64,000 bases of DNA, from contig CASGEL010000005.1 in the NCBI GenBank assembly GCA_949300485.1, forward strand, positions 24,453-88,452. The letters are read 5' to 3'. The notes below the pieces were generated by a model, which worked only from the letters and a program-made list of their open reading frames with translations, was not told the DNA's origin and ran no database searches. This DNA is from an uncultured bacterium. Its GTDB lineage: Bacteria; Cyanobacteriota; Vampirovibrionia; Gastranaerophilales; Gastranaerophilaceae. Below are positions 24,005 through 31,237 of this stretch, in pieces. Made by a program: the position numbers and the translations under genes. Every line of letters begins with the position of its first letter. Within the stretch, counting starts at the first letter, position 1.

Positions 24005-24393
24005 AAAATTTACTCCTATAATATTTCTACAGGAGCGATTATAAAATAAAAAGGTTTGTCTTGCAACTCTACTACAACACAAACCGGAAGTTATAAAACA
24101 TGAAAAACTTTCTGAAGTAAAGTGTAAGTTCAAATCGTTTTAAACCAAACCGCAAAAAGAAAAAATCTTGTCGCAACCCCGAAAAAGTGCCTGGACGTTT
24201 CGAACCTACATTTATATAATAAACTGTCATGGTATAGTTTTTCACCATTCTTAAGAATAAACTTTTATATTTTTATATTGATATTTTATACTAGTACTTA
24301 AGAATTAATGGAATTTTGATGAAATTGAAATAAAAAATCTTGATTTTAGAAAATGTTTATAGTAATATCTTTTTGTGAAAATTTAATATATTT
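24005..24393. other. Intergenic gap with no recognised gene
   Basis: About 390 bases. It must hold the promoters of the parvulin operon (minus) and of tRNA-Gly (plus). A small GC-richer patch near 24170-24215 (GCAACCCCGAAAAAGTGCC, TGGACGTTTCGAACC) stands out, but I could not fold it into a known RNA. The rest is plain AT-rich sequence. Confidence 0.4.
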
Positions 24394-24466
24394 GCGGAAG
24401 TAGCTCAGTTGGTAGAGCGTCTGCCTTCCAAGCAGGCTGTCGCGAGTTCGAGTCTCGTCTTCCGCT
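24394..24466 (+). tRNA. tRNA-Gly (TCC)
   Basis: Acceptor GCGGAAG/CTTCCGC, D-arm GCTCAGTTGGTAGAGC, anticodon stem with loop CTTCCAA (anticodon TCC, reads GGA/GGG), T-arm GCGAGTTCGAGTCTCGT. The discriminator is T. CCA is not encoded. A terminator follows directly. Confidence 0.95.
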
Positions 24467-24500
24467 AATTAAAAAAGACCCATTTGGGTCTTTTTTAATT
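24467..24500 (+). terminator. Terminator of tRNA-Gly
   Basis: AATTAAAAAAGACCC-ATT-GGGTCTTTTTTAATT (centre read as CCCATTTGGG) is a near-perfect hairpin with T-runs both ways. A nearly identical copy occurs at 24629-24657. Confidence 0.85.
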
Positions 24501-24628
24501 AGTAAGAATATGAGAATAATTTGTTCGAAAGAACAAAAGTCTCGTTGCTATAGCTCTATGCGAAGAATGAGCATAAGAGATATAGTACCTACTTGGCTTC
24601 CGCAGTATTGAAGAAAAATTTAAATTTT
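24501..24628. other. Spacer between the two tRNA-Gly-type terminators
   Basis: Non-coding. After the first terminator comes TTAGTAAGAATATGAGAATAATTTGTTC, which is echoed after the second one (TTAGCAAGAAGAAGAGTGTAATTTGTTC), so the terminator plus about 28 bases is duplicated at an offset of 156. CTTCCGC (24597-24603), identical to the tRNA-Gly 3' acceptor strand, lies shortly before the second terminator and may be a tRNA remnant. Confidence 0.5.
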
Positions 24629-24657
24629 TAAAGACCCATTTGGGTCTTTTTTAATTA
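24629..24657. terminator. Duplicate of the tRNA-Gly terminator
   Basis: AAAGACCCATTTGGGTCTTT plus TTTAATTAG, the same hairpin as at 24467-24500, without an intact tRNA in front of it. Confidence 0.7.
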
Positions 24658-24667
24658 GCAAGAAGAA

Positions 24668-24768
24668 GAGTGTAATTTGTTCCTAAAAAATAAAAAATAT
24701 TTTTTACTTTTTTAGGAACATGAGAATCCCCGAAGGGCCTTACACTCCCCTTTCCCTGGAGTGTAAGG
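24668..24768. promoter_or_regulatory. Mutually exclusive hairpins downstream of the MarR gene
   Basis: GAGTGTAA (24668-24675), TTACACTC (24740-24747) and GAGTGTAA (24759-24766) allow two alternative pairings. A long A/T hairpin, GTTCCTAAAAAA with TTTTTTAGGAAC, spans 24679-24719, and CCTTACACTCC/GGAGTGTAAGG gives an 11-bp stem at 24738-24768. It lies in the 3' region of the minus-strand MarR gene. Confidence 0.5.
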
Positions 24769-24791
24769 AGTTTGTTAGCGTTGGCATATAT

Positions 24792-25250
24792 TTAAGCATA
24801 TTCTAGCGATATTAAAATATTTCGTATTTTTATAAGTGTTTTTGTAAATGAAAGGAGTTCTTTTTCTGTAATAAATTTTGCAAGTGTGGCAATTGTTTTG
24901 TCACTTTCAGGTATCATATCCTGATAAATTTTATTTCCGTATTCTGTTAATTCATAAATAATTGTCACAATTTCATTGTTTTTGTATTTTGCTTCCTTTA
25001 TCAATTTCTTTTTGTTGAGCGAGGCAATAATTTTGTGAATTTTATCCTGTTCTGTCATTAAAGTTTTTGCTAATATTTTTTCATCTATGTGCGGATAACA
25101 AACAATTGTATCCATAACAATGTACTCTTCAAATGAAATGTGGTTGTATACCTCTTCGTAATAATATTTTTCTGCTAAATTTTTTATTACTTTAGCTGTA
25201 AGTTCAAGCTGAAAAGTCAGGCTGTTCACATAACGTATTGTTTTCTTCAT
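24792..25250 (-). CDS. MarR-like winged-helix regulator
   Basis: A 152-aa protein with the MarR layout: an N-terminal helix for dimerisation, a winged HTH (ISFEEYIVMDTIVCYPHIDEKILAKTLMTEQDKIHKIIASLNKKKLIKE) with a beta wing (NNEIVTIIYELTEYGNKIY), and a C-terminal helical pair. The L-T-x-x-G segment after the wing is typical. Ligand and targets unknown. ATG 25250 follows AGAGGTAAC; an upstream in-frame start would add 25 Lys-rich residues. Monocistronic, divergent from the 166-aa gene at 25459. Confidence 0.75.
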   Translation of the reverse strand: MKKTIRYVNSLTFQLELTAKVIKNLAEKYYYEEVYNHISFEEYIVMDTIVCYPHIDEKILAKTLMTEQDKIHKIIASLNKKKLIKEAKYKNNEIVTIIYELTEYGNKIYQDMIPESDKTIATLAKFITEKELLSFTKTLIKIRNILISLEYA

Positions 25251-25458
25251 AGTTACCTCTTTCTTTATTTTCTTTGAGTTGGGATTTACAGTAATTTTCT
25301 TTAATAATAGTTTTAGAAAAGTCAACTAGTAGAAAATTCTATATGTAAAAATTTTTTTACAATTGTATTTTTTATTAAAGTTTTAAAACATATATTCCGA
25401 TAGGTATGAGGTACTTAGTTTATAAGAGAGAAAAACTGACAAAAGAAAGGAAGTTTTT

Positions 25459-25959
25459 ATGAGCACATCAATTTCATCAGTAAATGCAGGTAGTACTGCA
25501 GCAAGCGAAGCTGCGGTAAAAAAATCAACTCTAAGTAATGAAACAAAATCAAGGCTGGCAGAATTAGGGATTGCATATACAGAGGGTATGACAGAAGCAG
25601 AAGCCAGTGCGAAAATTAAAGAAGCTGAGGCACATCAAGGTGAACAGGGACAAAATCAGGAAGAAAATTCTTCAGAAAGTGATATTTTATCTGAGGCAAA
25701 ATCATTGGCCGCATTAATGGGCGTAGCGGTTTCGAGTGATGATGTCGATGAAATTCTAGATGATATAGGAGCAGAATTGGAAGTAATGCTTGAGGAAGCT
25801 GAAAAAAATCCTGCTAATTTATCTCAATTATCTTCTTATTTAACCCAATTAACAAGTTTAGATGAACGTTATGATTACCTTGTAACTCAACAAGAAAATC
25901 TGTTTGCTGCAATGAATATGGTTTCTACAAATAATAAAATATCTTTAGGTCTTGAATAA
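25459..25959 (+). CDS. Acidic helical protein, unknown function
   Basis: A 166-residue, acidic, Ser/Ala/Glu-rich protein with no signal or membrane segment. The N-terminus is low-complexity (STSISSVNAGSTAASEAAV); the middle has ETKSRLAELGIAYTEGMTEAEASAKI, resembling a short helical repeat, and the end is Gln/Leu-rich (LSQLSSYLTQLTSLDERYDYL). Strong ribosome site AAGGAAG. I do not recognise the family; the N-terminus recalls secreted structural proteins lacking a signal peptide, but that is a guess. Confidence 0.65.
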   Translation: MSTSISSVNAGSTAASEAAVKKSTLSNETKSRLAELGIAYTEGMTEAEASAKIKEAEAHQGEQGQNQEENSSESDILSEAKSLAALMGVAVSSDDVDEILDDIGAELEVMLEEAEKNPANLSQLSSYLTQLTSLDERYDYLVTQQENLFAAMNMVSTNNKISLGLE

Positions 25960-25986
25960 TTACATATTATTTAGATTTAAAACTTA

Positions 25987-26021
25987 ATGAGAGGTTTTGA
26001 ATATTCAAAACCTCTCATATG
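25987..26021. terminator. Bidirectional terminator
   Basis: ATGAGAGGTTTTGAAT and ATTCAAAACCTCTCAT form a perfect stem between convergent genes, followed by a T-run on the plus strand. Confidence 0.8.
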
Positions 26022-26026
26022 TTTTT

Positions 26027-26287
26027 TTATTTAATAAATTTTTCTACCAAGTTATCAAACCAAGAATTTTTATATCCGTCATTGTTTGGTTTTGGTAACT
26101 TTGATGCCATTTCGAATGAATCTGTTTCGTTGTCATTATCAAATAGGCCTTGGAAGCAGTTTTCTTTATTTTTCCTTTTACCGCGCATCATATAACCTGT
26201 ATTTCCGCCGGAGCCTCCGTCATTATTCATATTGGCTGCTGCTTTAATTATAGGTTCTGTTCTGCCGATATTTACATCGAAACTCAT
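26027..26287 (-). CDS. Hypothetical protein
   Basis: An 86-aa soluble protein with ribosome site AAGGAATAG. It is polar and Asn/Gly/Lys-rich (NMNNDGGSGGNTGYMMRGKRKNK), with a C-terminal amphipathic stretch (SWFDNLVEKFI). Likely disordered over the first half. No family recognised. Confidence 0.55.
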   Translation of the reverse strand: MSFDVNIGRTEPIIKAAANMNNDGGSGGNTGYMMRGKRKNKENCFQGLFDNDNETDSFEMASKLPKPNNDGYKNSWFDNLVEKFIK

Positions 26288-26513
26288 TGTCCTATTCCTT
26301 ATCTTTTTCCCTTATATATATAAAGTATAAAAATCATAAAGTTTTGTTACGAATTGGAGTAAATTGTTACATAACTTAATGAATAAATTGGGTTTAAATT
26401 AAGTGTTTGTTTGACTTTTTATATTTATTAACTAATGTAACAAATTTTTTTATTTGTTGAAAAACAAGAAAAAATATTCCGTTAATATATACAAGAGAGA
26501 TTTTGAGGTCGGC

Positions 26514-27419
26514 ATGTCAATAAAAATAGATACAGATCTAGCATATATTCAGTCCAAATTGAATATTTCCGATTCTAAGATGGAAATATATAAAGATAAG
26601 ACTGTTGAAGAAATCCTTGAAGCTGAAGCTGCTTCAGGCAATCAGGCTGCTATTCAATTGGCTGCGGATATGTTTTCTGATGTAAGTACATTGATTGAAT
26701 TGTTTCAATTAGCGGATCCTCAAAATAAATTGACAATAATGAAAGAGATGACATCTTCTCAATTAGATAAGTTGGTTCCTATGCTGGAAGAGGATGATCT
26801 TATTCAGGGTTTACAATATTTTACACAGGATAGTTTGTTAGATTTATTGAAAGATATACCAAAAGAAGAAATGCTAAAGGCTGTATTTCAGATGTTTTCA
26901 GAAGCCGAGGTTATAGAATATATGCCTGAACGCGAATTAGACAGGCTTTTAACAAGTTTTGAAATGGATAAAGAAATGCTGCTTCAGAATTTGAAGTCAA
27001 TTCCTGAGATGTATTTGCAGCAGATTTTGGAAAGTGTTACCGGACAAGAAGCTGAAGGTAATAGTACTGAACTGGTTAAACAAATCGGTCAGCTTGGCGA
27101 TTTAAATTATAAAAATGCAATTATGAATTTGGAACCTACACAAAAACGAGAGTTAACTTTTATGTTAACAAATGAACAGAATAAATATTATCAAATTTTT
27201 GATACGGAAGCTTATACTCATATGATAAATGTAGAGAGAAATAAAGAGCAAATGATAAAATCTATGAGTGTAATTAAACCTGAGTATTTGCAAAGGATGA
27301 TTACTGAATTACCTCAGGATTTACTGGCAATCGTTACTACTCAAATTGATACGGAAAAATTTGCAGATGCTTTAATAAATCGATTCCCTGAATTATTAGC
27401 AAAGTTTGTCGCAGCATAA
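26514..27419 (+). CDS. MgtE-N/FliG-like helical repeat protein
   Basis: A 301-aa soluble protein built of short helical repeats (MTSSQLDKLVPMLEEDDLIQGL; QDSLLDLLKDIPKEEMLKAVFQMF; PERELDRLLTSFEMDKEMLLQNL). The regular L-x-x-L-P/D-x-E-x-x pattern resembles the MgtE N-terminal superhelix or FliG armadillo-like domains, but the Mg channel and FliG motor motifs are absent. Start ATG 26514 follows TGAGGTCGGC. Its last 24 bases overlap the convergent pncC. Scaffold role inferred. Confidence 0.6.
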   Translation: MSIKIDTDLAYIQSKLNISDSKMEIYKDKTVEEILEAEAASGNQAAIQLAADMFSDVSTLIELFQLADPQNKLTIMKEMTSSQLDKLVPMLEEDDLIQGLQYFTQDSLLDLLKDIPKEEMLKAVFQMFSEAEVIEYMPERELDRLLTSFEMDKEMLLQNLKSIPEMYLQQILESVTGQEAEGNSTELVKQIGQLGDLNYKNAIMNLEPTQKRELTFMLTNEQNKYYQIFDTEAYTHMINVERNKEQMIKSMSVIKPEYLQRMITELPQDLLAIVTTQIDTEKFADALINRFPELLAKFVAA

Positions 27420-27884
27420 TGTTGAAACTGCAAAATTTAATGCTTGATTTGCAAATTCTTCTTTCATCTTTATTCTTTCAATATCAGGTGATAGTCGTAG
27501 TTCTTTTACTGTGACGATATTTTTGTACTTAATTGAAATGTAGATTAATCCGACCGGTTTTTCATCTGTCCCGCCTGTGGGTCCTGCAATTCCTGTTGTA
27601 CACAGTGCAACGTCACAGCCGGTTGCTTTTTGTAATCCGTCAGCCATAGCCTGTGCACATTCTTCACTTACTGCGCCATAGGTGTTTAAAATATCCCAGC
27701 TGACACCTAAAATATTATGTTTAGCTTCATTTGCATAGGTTACAAAGTTTAGTTTTACATATTCAGAGCTTCCCGAAACATCTGTTAATTTAGAGCTTAA
27801 CAGACCTCCAGTGCAGGATTCTGCTGTAGCTATTGTTAATTTATGTTTTATTAAAAATTGTCCTAATTTTTCTTCTAGTTTCAT
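27396..27884 (-). CDS. pncC: CinA C-terminal-type nicotinamide-nucleotide amidase
   Basis: A 162-residue stand-alone CinA C-terminal domain, which deamidates NMN to NaMN in pyridine-nucleotide recycling. The core motifs are clear: TIATAESCTGGLLSSKLTDVSGSSEYV near the N-terminus (catalytic Ser/Thr region), YGAVSEECAQAMADG, and CTTGIAGPTGGTDEKPVGLIYI. It begins one base after the radA stop, with AGAGG inside the end of radA, so the two are translated from one mRNA. Confidence 0.9.
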   Translation of the reverse strand: MKLEEKLGQFLIKHKLTIATAESCTGGLLSSKLTDVSGSSEYVKLNFVTYANEAKHNILGVSWDILNTYGAVSEECAQAMADGLQKATGCDVALCTTGIAGPTGGTDEKPVGLIYISIKYKNIVTVKELRLSPDIERIKMKEEFANQALNFAVSTLCCDKLC

Positions 27885-29267
27885 TTATACCTCTGTTGTT
27901 TGAGGTGAAATACAGGCTGTAATTGCATCAATTAAGCGTTTAACCGGAACTATTTGTATTTTATCGTTTTGAACGGATCTGTTTGCATAAGGGATAATTG
28001 CTTTTTTAAATCCGGAAGTAACAGCTTCGTTCAGACGTTTTTCAATATTATTAACAGGATGAATTTCGCCTGACAGACCGATTTCACCTATAATTACCGT
28101 TTGCGGATCTACAACGACATCTCTAGCACAGGTTGCTATTGCTATTGCAATGCCTAAGTCTGCACTTGGTTCATCAATTTCGATTCCGCCCATTACATTT
28201 ATATATACATCTTGTTTAGATAAATTTAATCCCACTCTTTTTTCTAAGACGGCTAATATTTGTAAAAGTCTGCTGTTATCGACCCCGTTGGTTACTCTTC
28301 GTGGTGCAGGATAAGGTGTTGCTCCGACAAGTGCTTGAATTTCTACTAATAATGGTCTTGTTCCCTCATTTGTTACGATTATTGCACTGCCAGGGATAGC
28401 ATCTTGTGAACGTTCATTTAAAAAAAGTTCATTAGGGTTTTTAACTTCAACAAGCCCATGTGATTGCATTTCAAATATTCCTACCTCAGAAGTGTTTCCG
28501 AATCTGTTTTTCATTGAACGCAACATTCTGTAAGATTTATATTTATCGCCTTCAAAAGATATAACAGTATCTACCATGTGTTCTAAAATTTTTGGTCCTG
28601 CGATATTTCCGTCTTTTGTAACATGTCCTATTACAATTATTGTTATATTTTGAGTTTTTGCAATTTGCATTAAAATATTACAGCATTCTCTGATTTGGGA
28701 AACACTGCCTGCAGAACTTGAAATTGATTGTGAATATATTGCCTGAATACTATCTATTACAACTGTATCCGGTTTTAATTCATCAATCTGCTGTCTTATG
28801 CTTTCCAGGTTTGTCTGTGGATAAATATAAAGTTTGTCAGAGTGTATTCCAAGTCGGTTAGCTCTTAATTTTAATTGGCTTGCTGATTCTTCTGCAGATA
28901 CATACAAAATTTTCTGTCCGTTTTTGGCTAACTCTCCGCTTGTCTGAAGTAGAATTGTTGATTTTCCAATTCCTGGGTCCCCTGCAATTAAAACTAAAGA
29001 GCCTTGAACTAGACCGCCTCCTAATATTCTGTCAAACTCGGAAATATTAGTGCTTACTCTTACCTCTTCTCCAATATGAATATCGTTTATTAAAGATGGT
29101 TTTACATCATTAACAATGCCTTGCGGCGAGATATTCTGAAGTTTATTGTTTGCAGATATTTCTTCCGTAAAACTACCCCAACTTCCGCATTCGGGACATT
29201 TTCCCAAATATCCTGCAGTTTCATATCCGCACTGTTGACATACCCATTTTGATTTAACTTTTGCCAT
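27885..29267 (-). CDS. radA: DNA repair protein RadA (Sms)
   Basis: A 460-aa RecA-family ATPase that promotes branch migration. It starts with the zinc motif CQQCGYETAGYLGKCPECGSW, followed by Walker A GDPGIGKSTILL, Walker B TVVIDSIQAIYS, the RadA-specific KNRFGNTSEVGIF, and a Lon-type C-terminal domain (VYINVMGGIEIDEPSADLGIAIAI; GEIGLSGEIHPV). There is no ribosome site; a strong promoter puts TATAAT six bases before the ATG, so a leaderless mRNA is expected. Shares a transcript with pncC. Confidence 0.95.
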   Translation of the reverse strand: MAKVKSKWVCQQCGYETAGYLGKCPECGSWGSFTEEISANNKLQNISPQGIVNDVKPSLINDIHIGEEVRVSTNISEFDRILGGGLVQGSLVLIAGDPGIGKSTILLQTSGELAKNGQKILYVSAEESASQLKLRANRLGIHSDKLYIYPQTNLESIRQQIDELKPDTVVIDSIQAIYSQSISSSAGSVSQIRECCNILMQIAKTQNITIIVIGHVTKDGNIAGPKILEHMVDTVISFEGDKYKSYRMLRSMKNRFGNTSEVGIFEMQSHGLVEVKNPNELFLNERSQDAIPGSAIIVTNEGTRPLLVEIQALVGATPYPAPRRVTNGVDNSRLLQILAVLEKRVGLNLSKQDVYINVMGGIEIDEPSADLGIAIAIATCARDVVVDPQTVIIGEIGLSGEIHPVNNIEKRLNEAVTSGFKKAIIPYANRSVQNDKIQIVPVKRLIDAITACISPQTTEV

Positions 29268-29273
29268 ATTTTG

Positions 29274-29302
29274 ATTATAGTCGTTAAATTATATATGGTC
29301 AA
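29274..29302 (-). promoter_or_regulatory. Promoter of leaderless radA
   Basis: Minus strand: TTGACC (29302-29297), 17-base spacer, TATAAT (29279-29274), then six bases to the ATG. Near-consensus housekeeping boxes. Confidence 0.75.
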
Positions 29303-29313
29303 TAAATACAAAA

Positions 29314-29347
29314 TAAAAAACGTCAGGCATTTACCTGACGTTTTTTA
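29314..29347. terminator. Hairpin terminator
   Basis: AAAAAACGTCAGG and CCTGACGTTTTTT around a 6-base loop, past the stop of the serpin-like gene; T-runs on both sides. Confidence 0.85.
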
Positions 29348-29360
29348 TTCATAAAAGGTT

Positions 29361-30404
29361 TTATCTTCCTGTTTTATTTAGTGTTTCTACATCACTTACT
29401 TTCATTGCATAGTAAGGAGTCTTTTGTCCTTTTTCTATCAAGAATAATACAAAGTTATCTGTAAAATAGAATCTGCGGCCGTCCATTATAGGTAATGCAC
29501 ACATTTTTGCTATAATAGCAGCTTCGCTTTTTAATTCTACACCTTCATTATCCATTTTAAAATCAATTGTTTCTATTGTTCTGTCGATTTTAAAATCAGT
29601 TCCTTTAATTTGATGACCTTCTACATCTTTAAAGCTTGTTTCTTTATATAAGTTGATATTTGGAATTTTTAACTCATCTTCAGCTTTAAAGTCTTTGTCG
29701 CCTTTATATTTTTTTGTTTTTTTCTCAATATCTTTGTAGTATTTGTCAAAGGTTACATCATCATTTGTTCTGTATAACAGAACCATATCGTTATCCTGAG
29801 TGTAGACTTTTACTGCAAAATCATTTTCATTGTTATAGAATAAAACTTTTAAATTTTTATCCAACTTTTTATTGCTGTCGCTATTTATTCCAAAATACTC
29901 AACCGGTGCGGAATTTTGAGCAAACATTCCTGGCTGTAGTTTATCAAATGCTTTTAAAAATTTAAAATCTTTTTTAAGCATAGCGTAAACCAGAATTTTT
30001 TCAGGATTGTATGTCCAATCCATTGTATCTAAGATATCGCTTGTTTCATTGAATTTTTCTTTAATGCCTTCTTCAATTGCGGTTTTTAATTCAGGAGATA
30101 CTGTACCGTATTTTGTATAATATGAATCTTCATTTATATCATTCTTTTTGAAATCTTGTTTATTTAGGGCTTTTGCAACTTGTGAATTGTAGTCAATGAA
30201 TTTTATTGGTTTTTTTACGATATTATCCATAAATTCATTCCATACAATTTGAAATGTTCCTACCCAAATTCTGTTTGGTGCAGAACTTGTCCAATTCATA
30301 GTAGGTAAAACATCAATAGATTGATGCTCTTCAGCCATTGCGTTCGGCATAAATCCAATGAGTGCAGCAAATAATATTGCCAGACTGATTAGTAATTTCT
30401 TCAT
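29361..30404 (-). CDS. Secreted serpin-like protein
   Basis: A 347-aa protein with a clear signal peptide (cleavage after NAMAEE). The C-terminal half follows the serpin plan: LKIPNINLYKETSFKDVEG, then IETIDFKMDNEGVELKSEAA, where serpins have the strand and hinge V-x-E-x-G-T-x-A-A before the reactive loop, and lastly FYFTDNFVLFLIEKGQKTPYYAMKV, matching the F-x-x-x-x-P-F-L-F-L-I...G-K-V end. The N-terminal half is divergent and the mature protein is about 50 residues short of a typical serpin, so inhibition is unproven. Overlaps the previous gene by ATGA and sits downstream of a BlaI-type regulator. Ribosome site AAGGAGAAAGG. Confidence 0.55.
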   Translation of the reverse strand: MKKLLISLAILFAALIGFMPNAMAEEHQSIDVLPTMNWTSSAPNRIWVGTFQIVWNEFMDNIVKKPIKFIDYNSQVAKALNKQDFKKNDINEDSYYTKYGTVSPELKTAIEEGIKEKFNETSDILDTMDWTYNPEKILVYAMLKKDFKFLKAFDKLQPGMFAQNSAPVEYFGINSDSNKKLDKNLKVLFYNNENDFAVKVYTQDNDMVLLYRTNDDVTFDKYYKDIEKKTKKYKGDKDFKAEDELKIPNINLYKETSFKDVEGHQIKGTDFKIDRTIETIDFKMDNEGVELKSEAAIIAKMCALPIMDGRRFYFTDNFVLFLIEKGQKTPYYAMKVSDVETLNKTGR

Positions 30405-30790
30405 TCCTTTCTCCTTTTAAATCCTGTATTTAACGATTTCCAAAATCCTTTTAGAAATCCCTGAAAAGTATTTTGGTGGAGGATTGGTGCACTATCATAG
30501 AACTGTTTGTAATTGTTTATGATATTTGCAGGCAAGTCTTCTCCTTTACCTAAAGTATACGACAAAAATTCTATATAGTCATCTTGTTCTTCTTTATATA
30601 AAGCATCTCTATATCGTAAATCTTCATCTGCTTCATAGTGAATAAGCGCGTGATACGCAGCAATAAGACTTTCATCCTGCGTATCTTTTGGATATGCTAA
30701 TAAAGCCTCTTTGACAGTGCAATTTCCAATACGAACATTTCGCAATAAATTTGCAACAAACAGTCTGTCTTTTATATTATCATTAGGCAT
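30401..30790 (-). CDS. Hypothetical helical protein
   Basis: A 129-residue soluble, largely helical acidic protein (VKEALLAYPKDTQDESLIAAYHALIHYEADEDLRYRDALYKEEQDDYIEFL) with a basic C-terminus. It starts 11 bases after the BlaI-type gene and its TGA overlaps the ATG of the serpin-like gene, so all three form one operon. No family recognised. Confidence 0.65.
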   Translation of the reverse strand: MPNDNIKDRLFVANLLRNVRIGNCTVKEALLAYPKDTQDESLIAAYHALIHYEADEDLRYRDALYKEEQDDYIEFLSYTLGKGEDLPANIINNYKQFYDSAPILHQNTFQGFLKGFWKSLNTGFKRRKE

Positions 30791-30801
30791 GTCAATATTG
30801 A

Positions 30802-31146
30802 TTATTTTACTAAAATTTCACTCATTTCACGTTCTACAAAATGCATCATTTCAGCATAATTGCCATTGAAGAAATTATTTGTAAATTCTTTAAGCATGTC
30901 TAATGCCATTTCTCTTTTGTCCATTGTAACTTTGTAGAAAAACTTTTTACCAACCTTGTATCTGACTAAAATACTTTTTGTAACAAGTCTGTCCATAACG
31001 GTTTTTATTGTTGTATAAGCTCTTTCTGTCCCGTTTTTGGATAGTTCGTCTACGATATCCTGAATTGAAATATCGATGTCTTCATCACTTGCTGTTAGAT
31101 TCCAAAAGGTGTTTAATATTTCGATTTCAAGAGATCCGCAAGCCAT
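30802..31146 (-). CDS. BlaI/MecI/CopY-family repressor
   Basis: A 114-aa winged-helix repressor. MACGSLEIEILNTFWNL is the family start (LE-x-x-I/V-x-x-x-x-W), and TERAYTTIKTVMDRLVTKSILVRYKVGKKFFYKV holds the recognition helix (AYTTI-x-T-x-x-x-R-L) and wing. The C-terminus is the dimerisation helix pair. In other bacteria the family controls beta-lactamase or copper genes via a protease or metal signal. No BlaR1-type receptor is next to it; here it heads an operon with a 129-aa protein and the serpin-like protein. Ribosome site AGGAGG. Confidence 0.85.
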   Translation of the reverse strand: MACGSLEIEILNTFWNLTASDEDIDISIQDIVDELSKNGTERAYTTIKTVMDRLVTKSILVRYKVGKKFFYKVTMDKREMALDMLKEFTNNFFNGNYAEMMHFVEREMSEILVK

Positions 31147-31169
31147 ATTTTCCTCCTATTTACTAATAA

Positions 31170-31205
31170 TTACTATAATTGTAATATAAAATATTTTTTT
31201 GACAA
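31170..31205 (-). promoter_or_regulatory. Promoter and probable operator of the BlaI-type operon
   Basis: Minus strand: TTGTCA (31205-31200), 16-base spacer, TACAAT (31183-31178). A TTAC-N7-GTAA dyad (31170-31184) overlaps the -10 box, where a BlaI/CopY-like repressor could bind its own promoter. Confidence 0.55.
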
Positions 31206-31237
31206 GTACTTTTATAAAATCTTTACATAAAACTTAC

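Noticed and set aside
24134..24300. Signal recognition particle RNA, 6S RNA or tmRNA in the gap before tRNA-Gly
   Set aside because: Looked for the SRP GGAA/GNAR core, the 6S bubble and a tmRNA tag frame; none was found.
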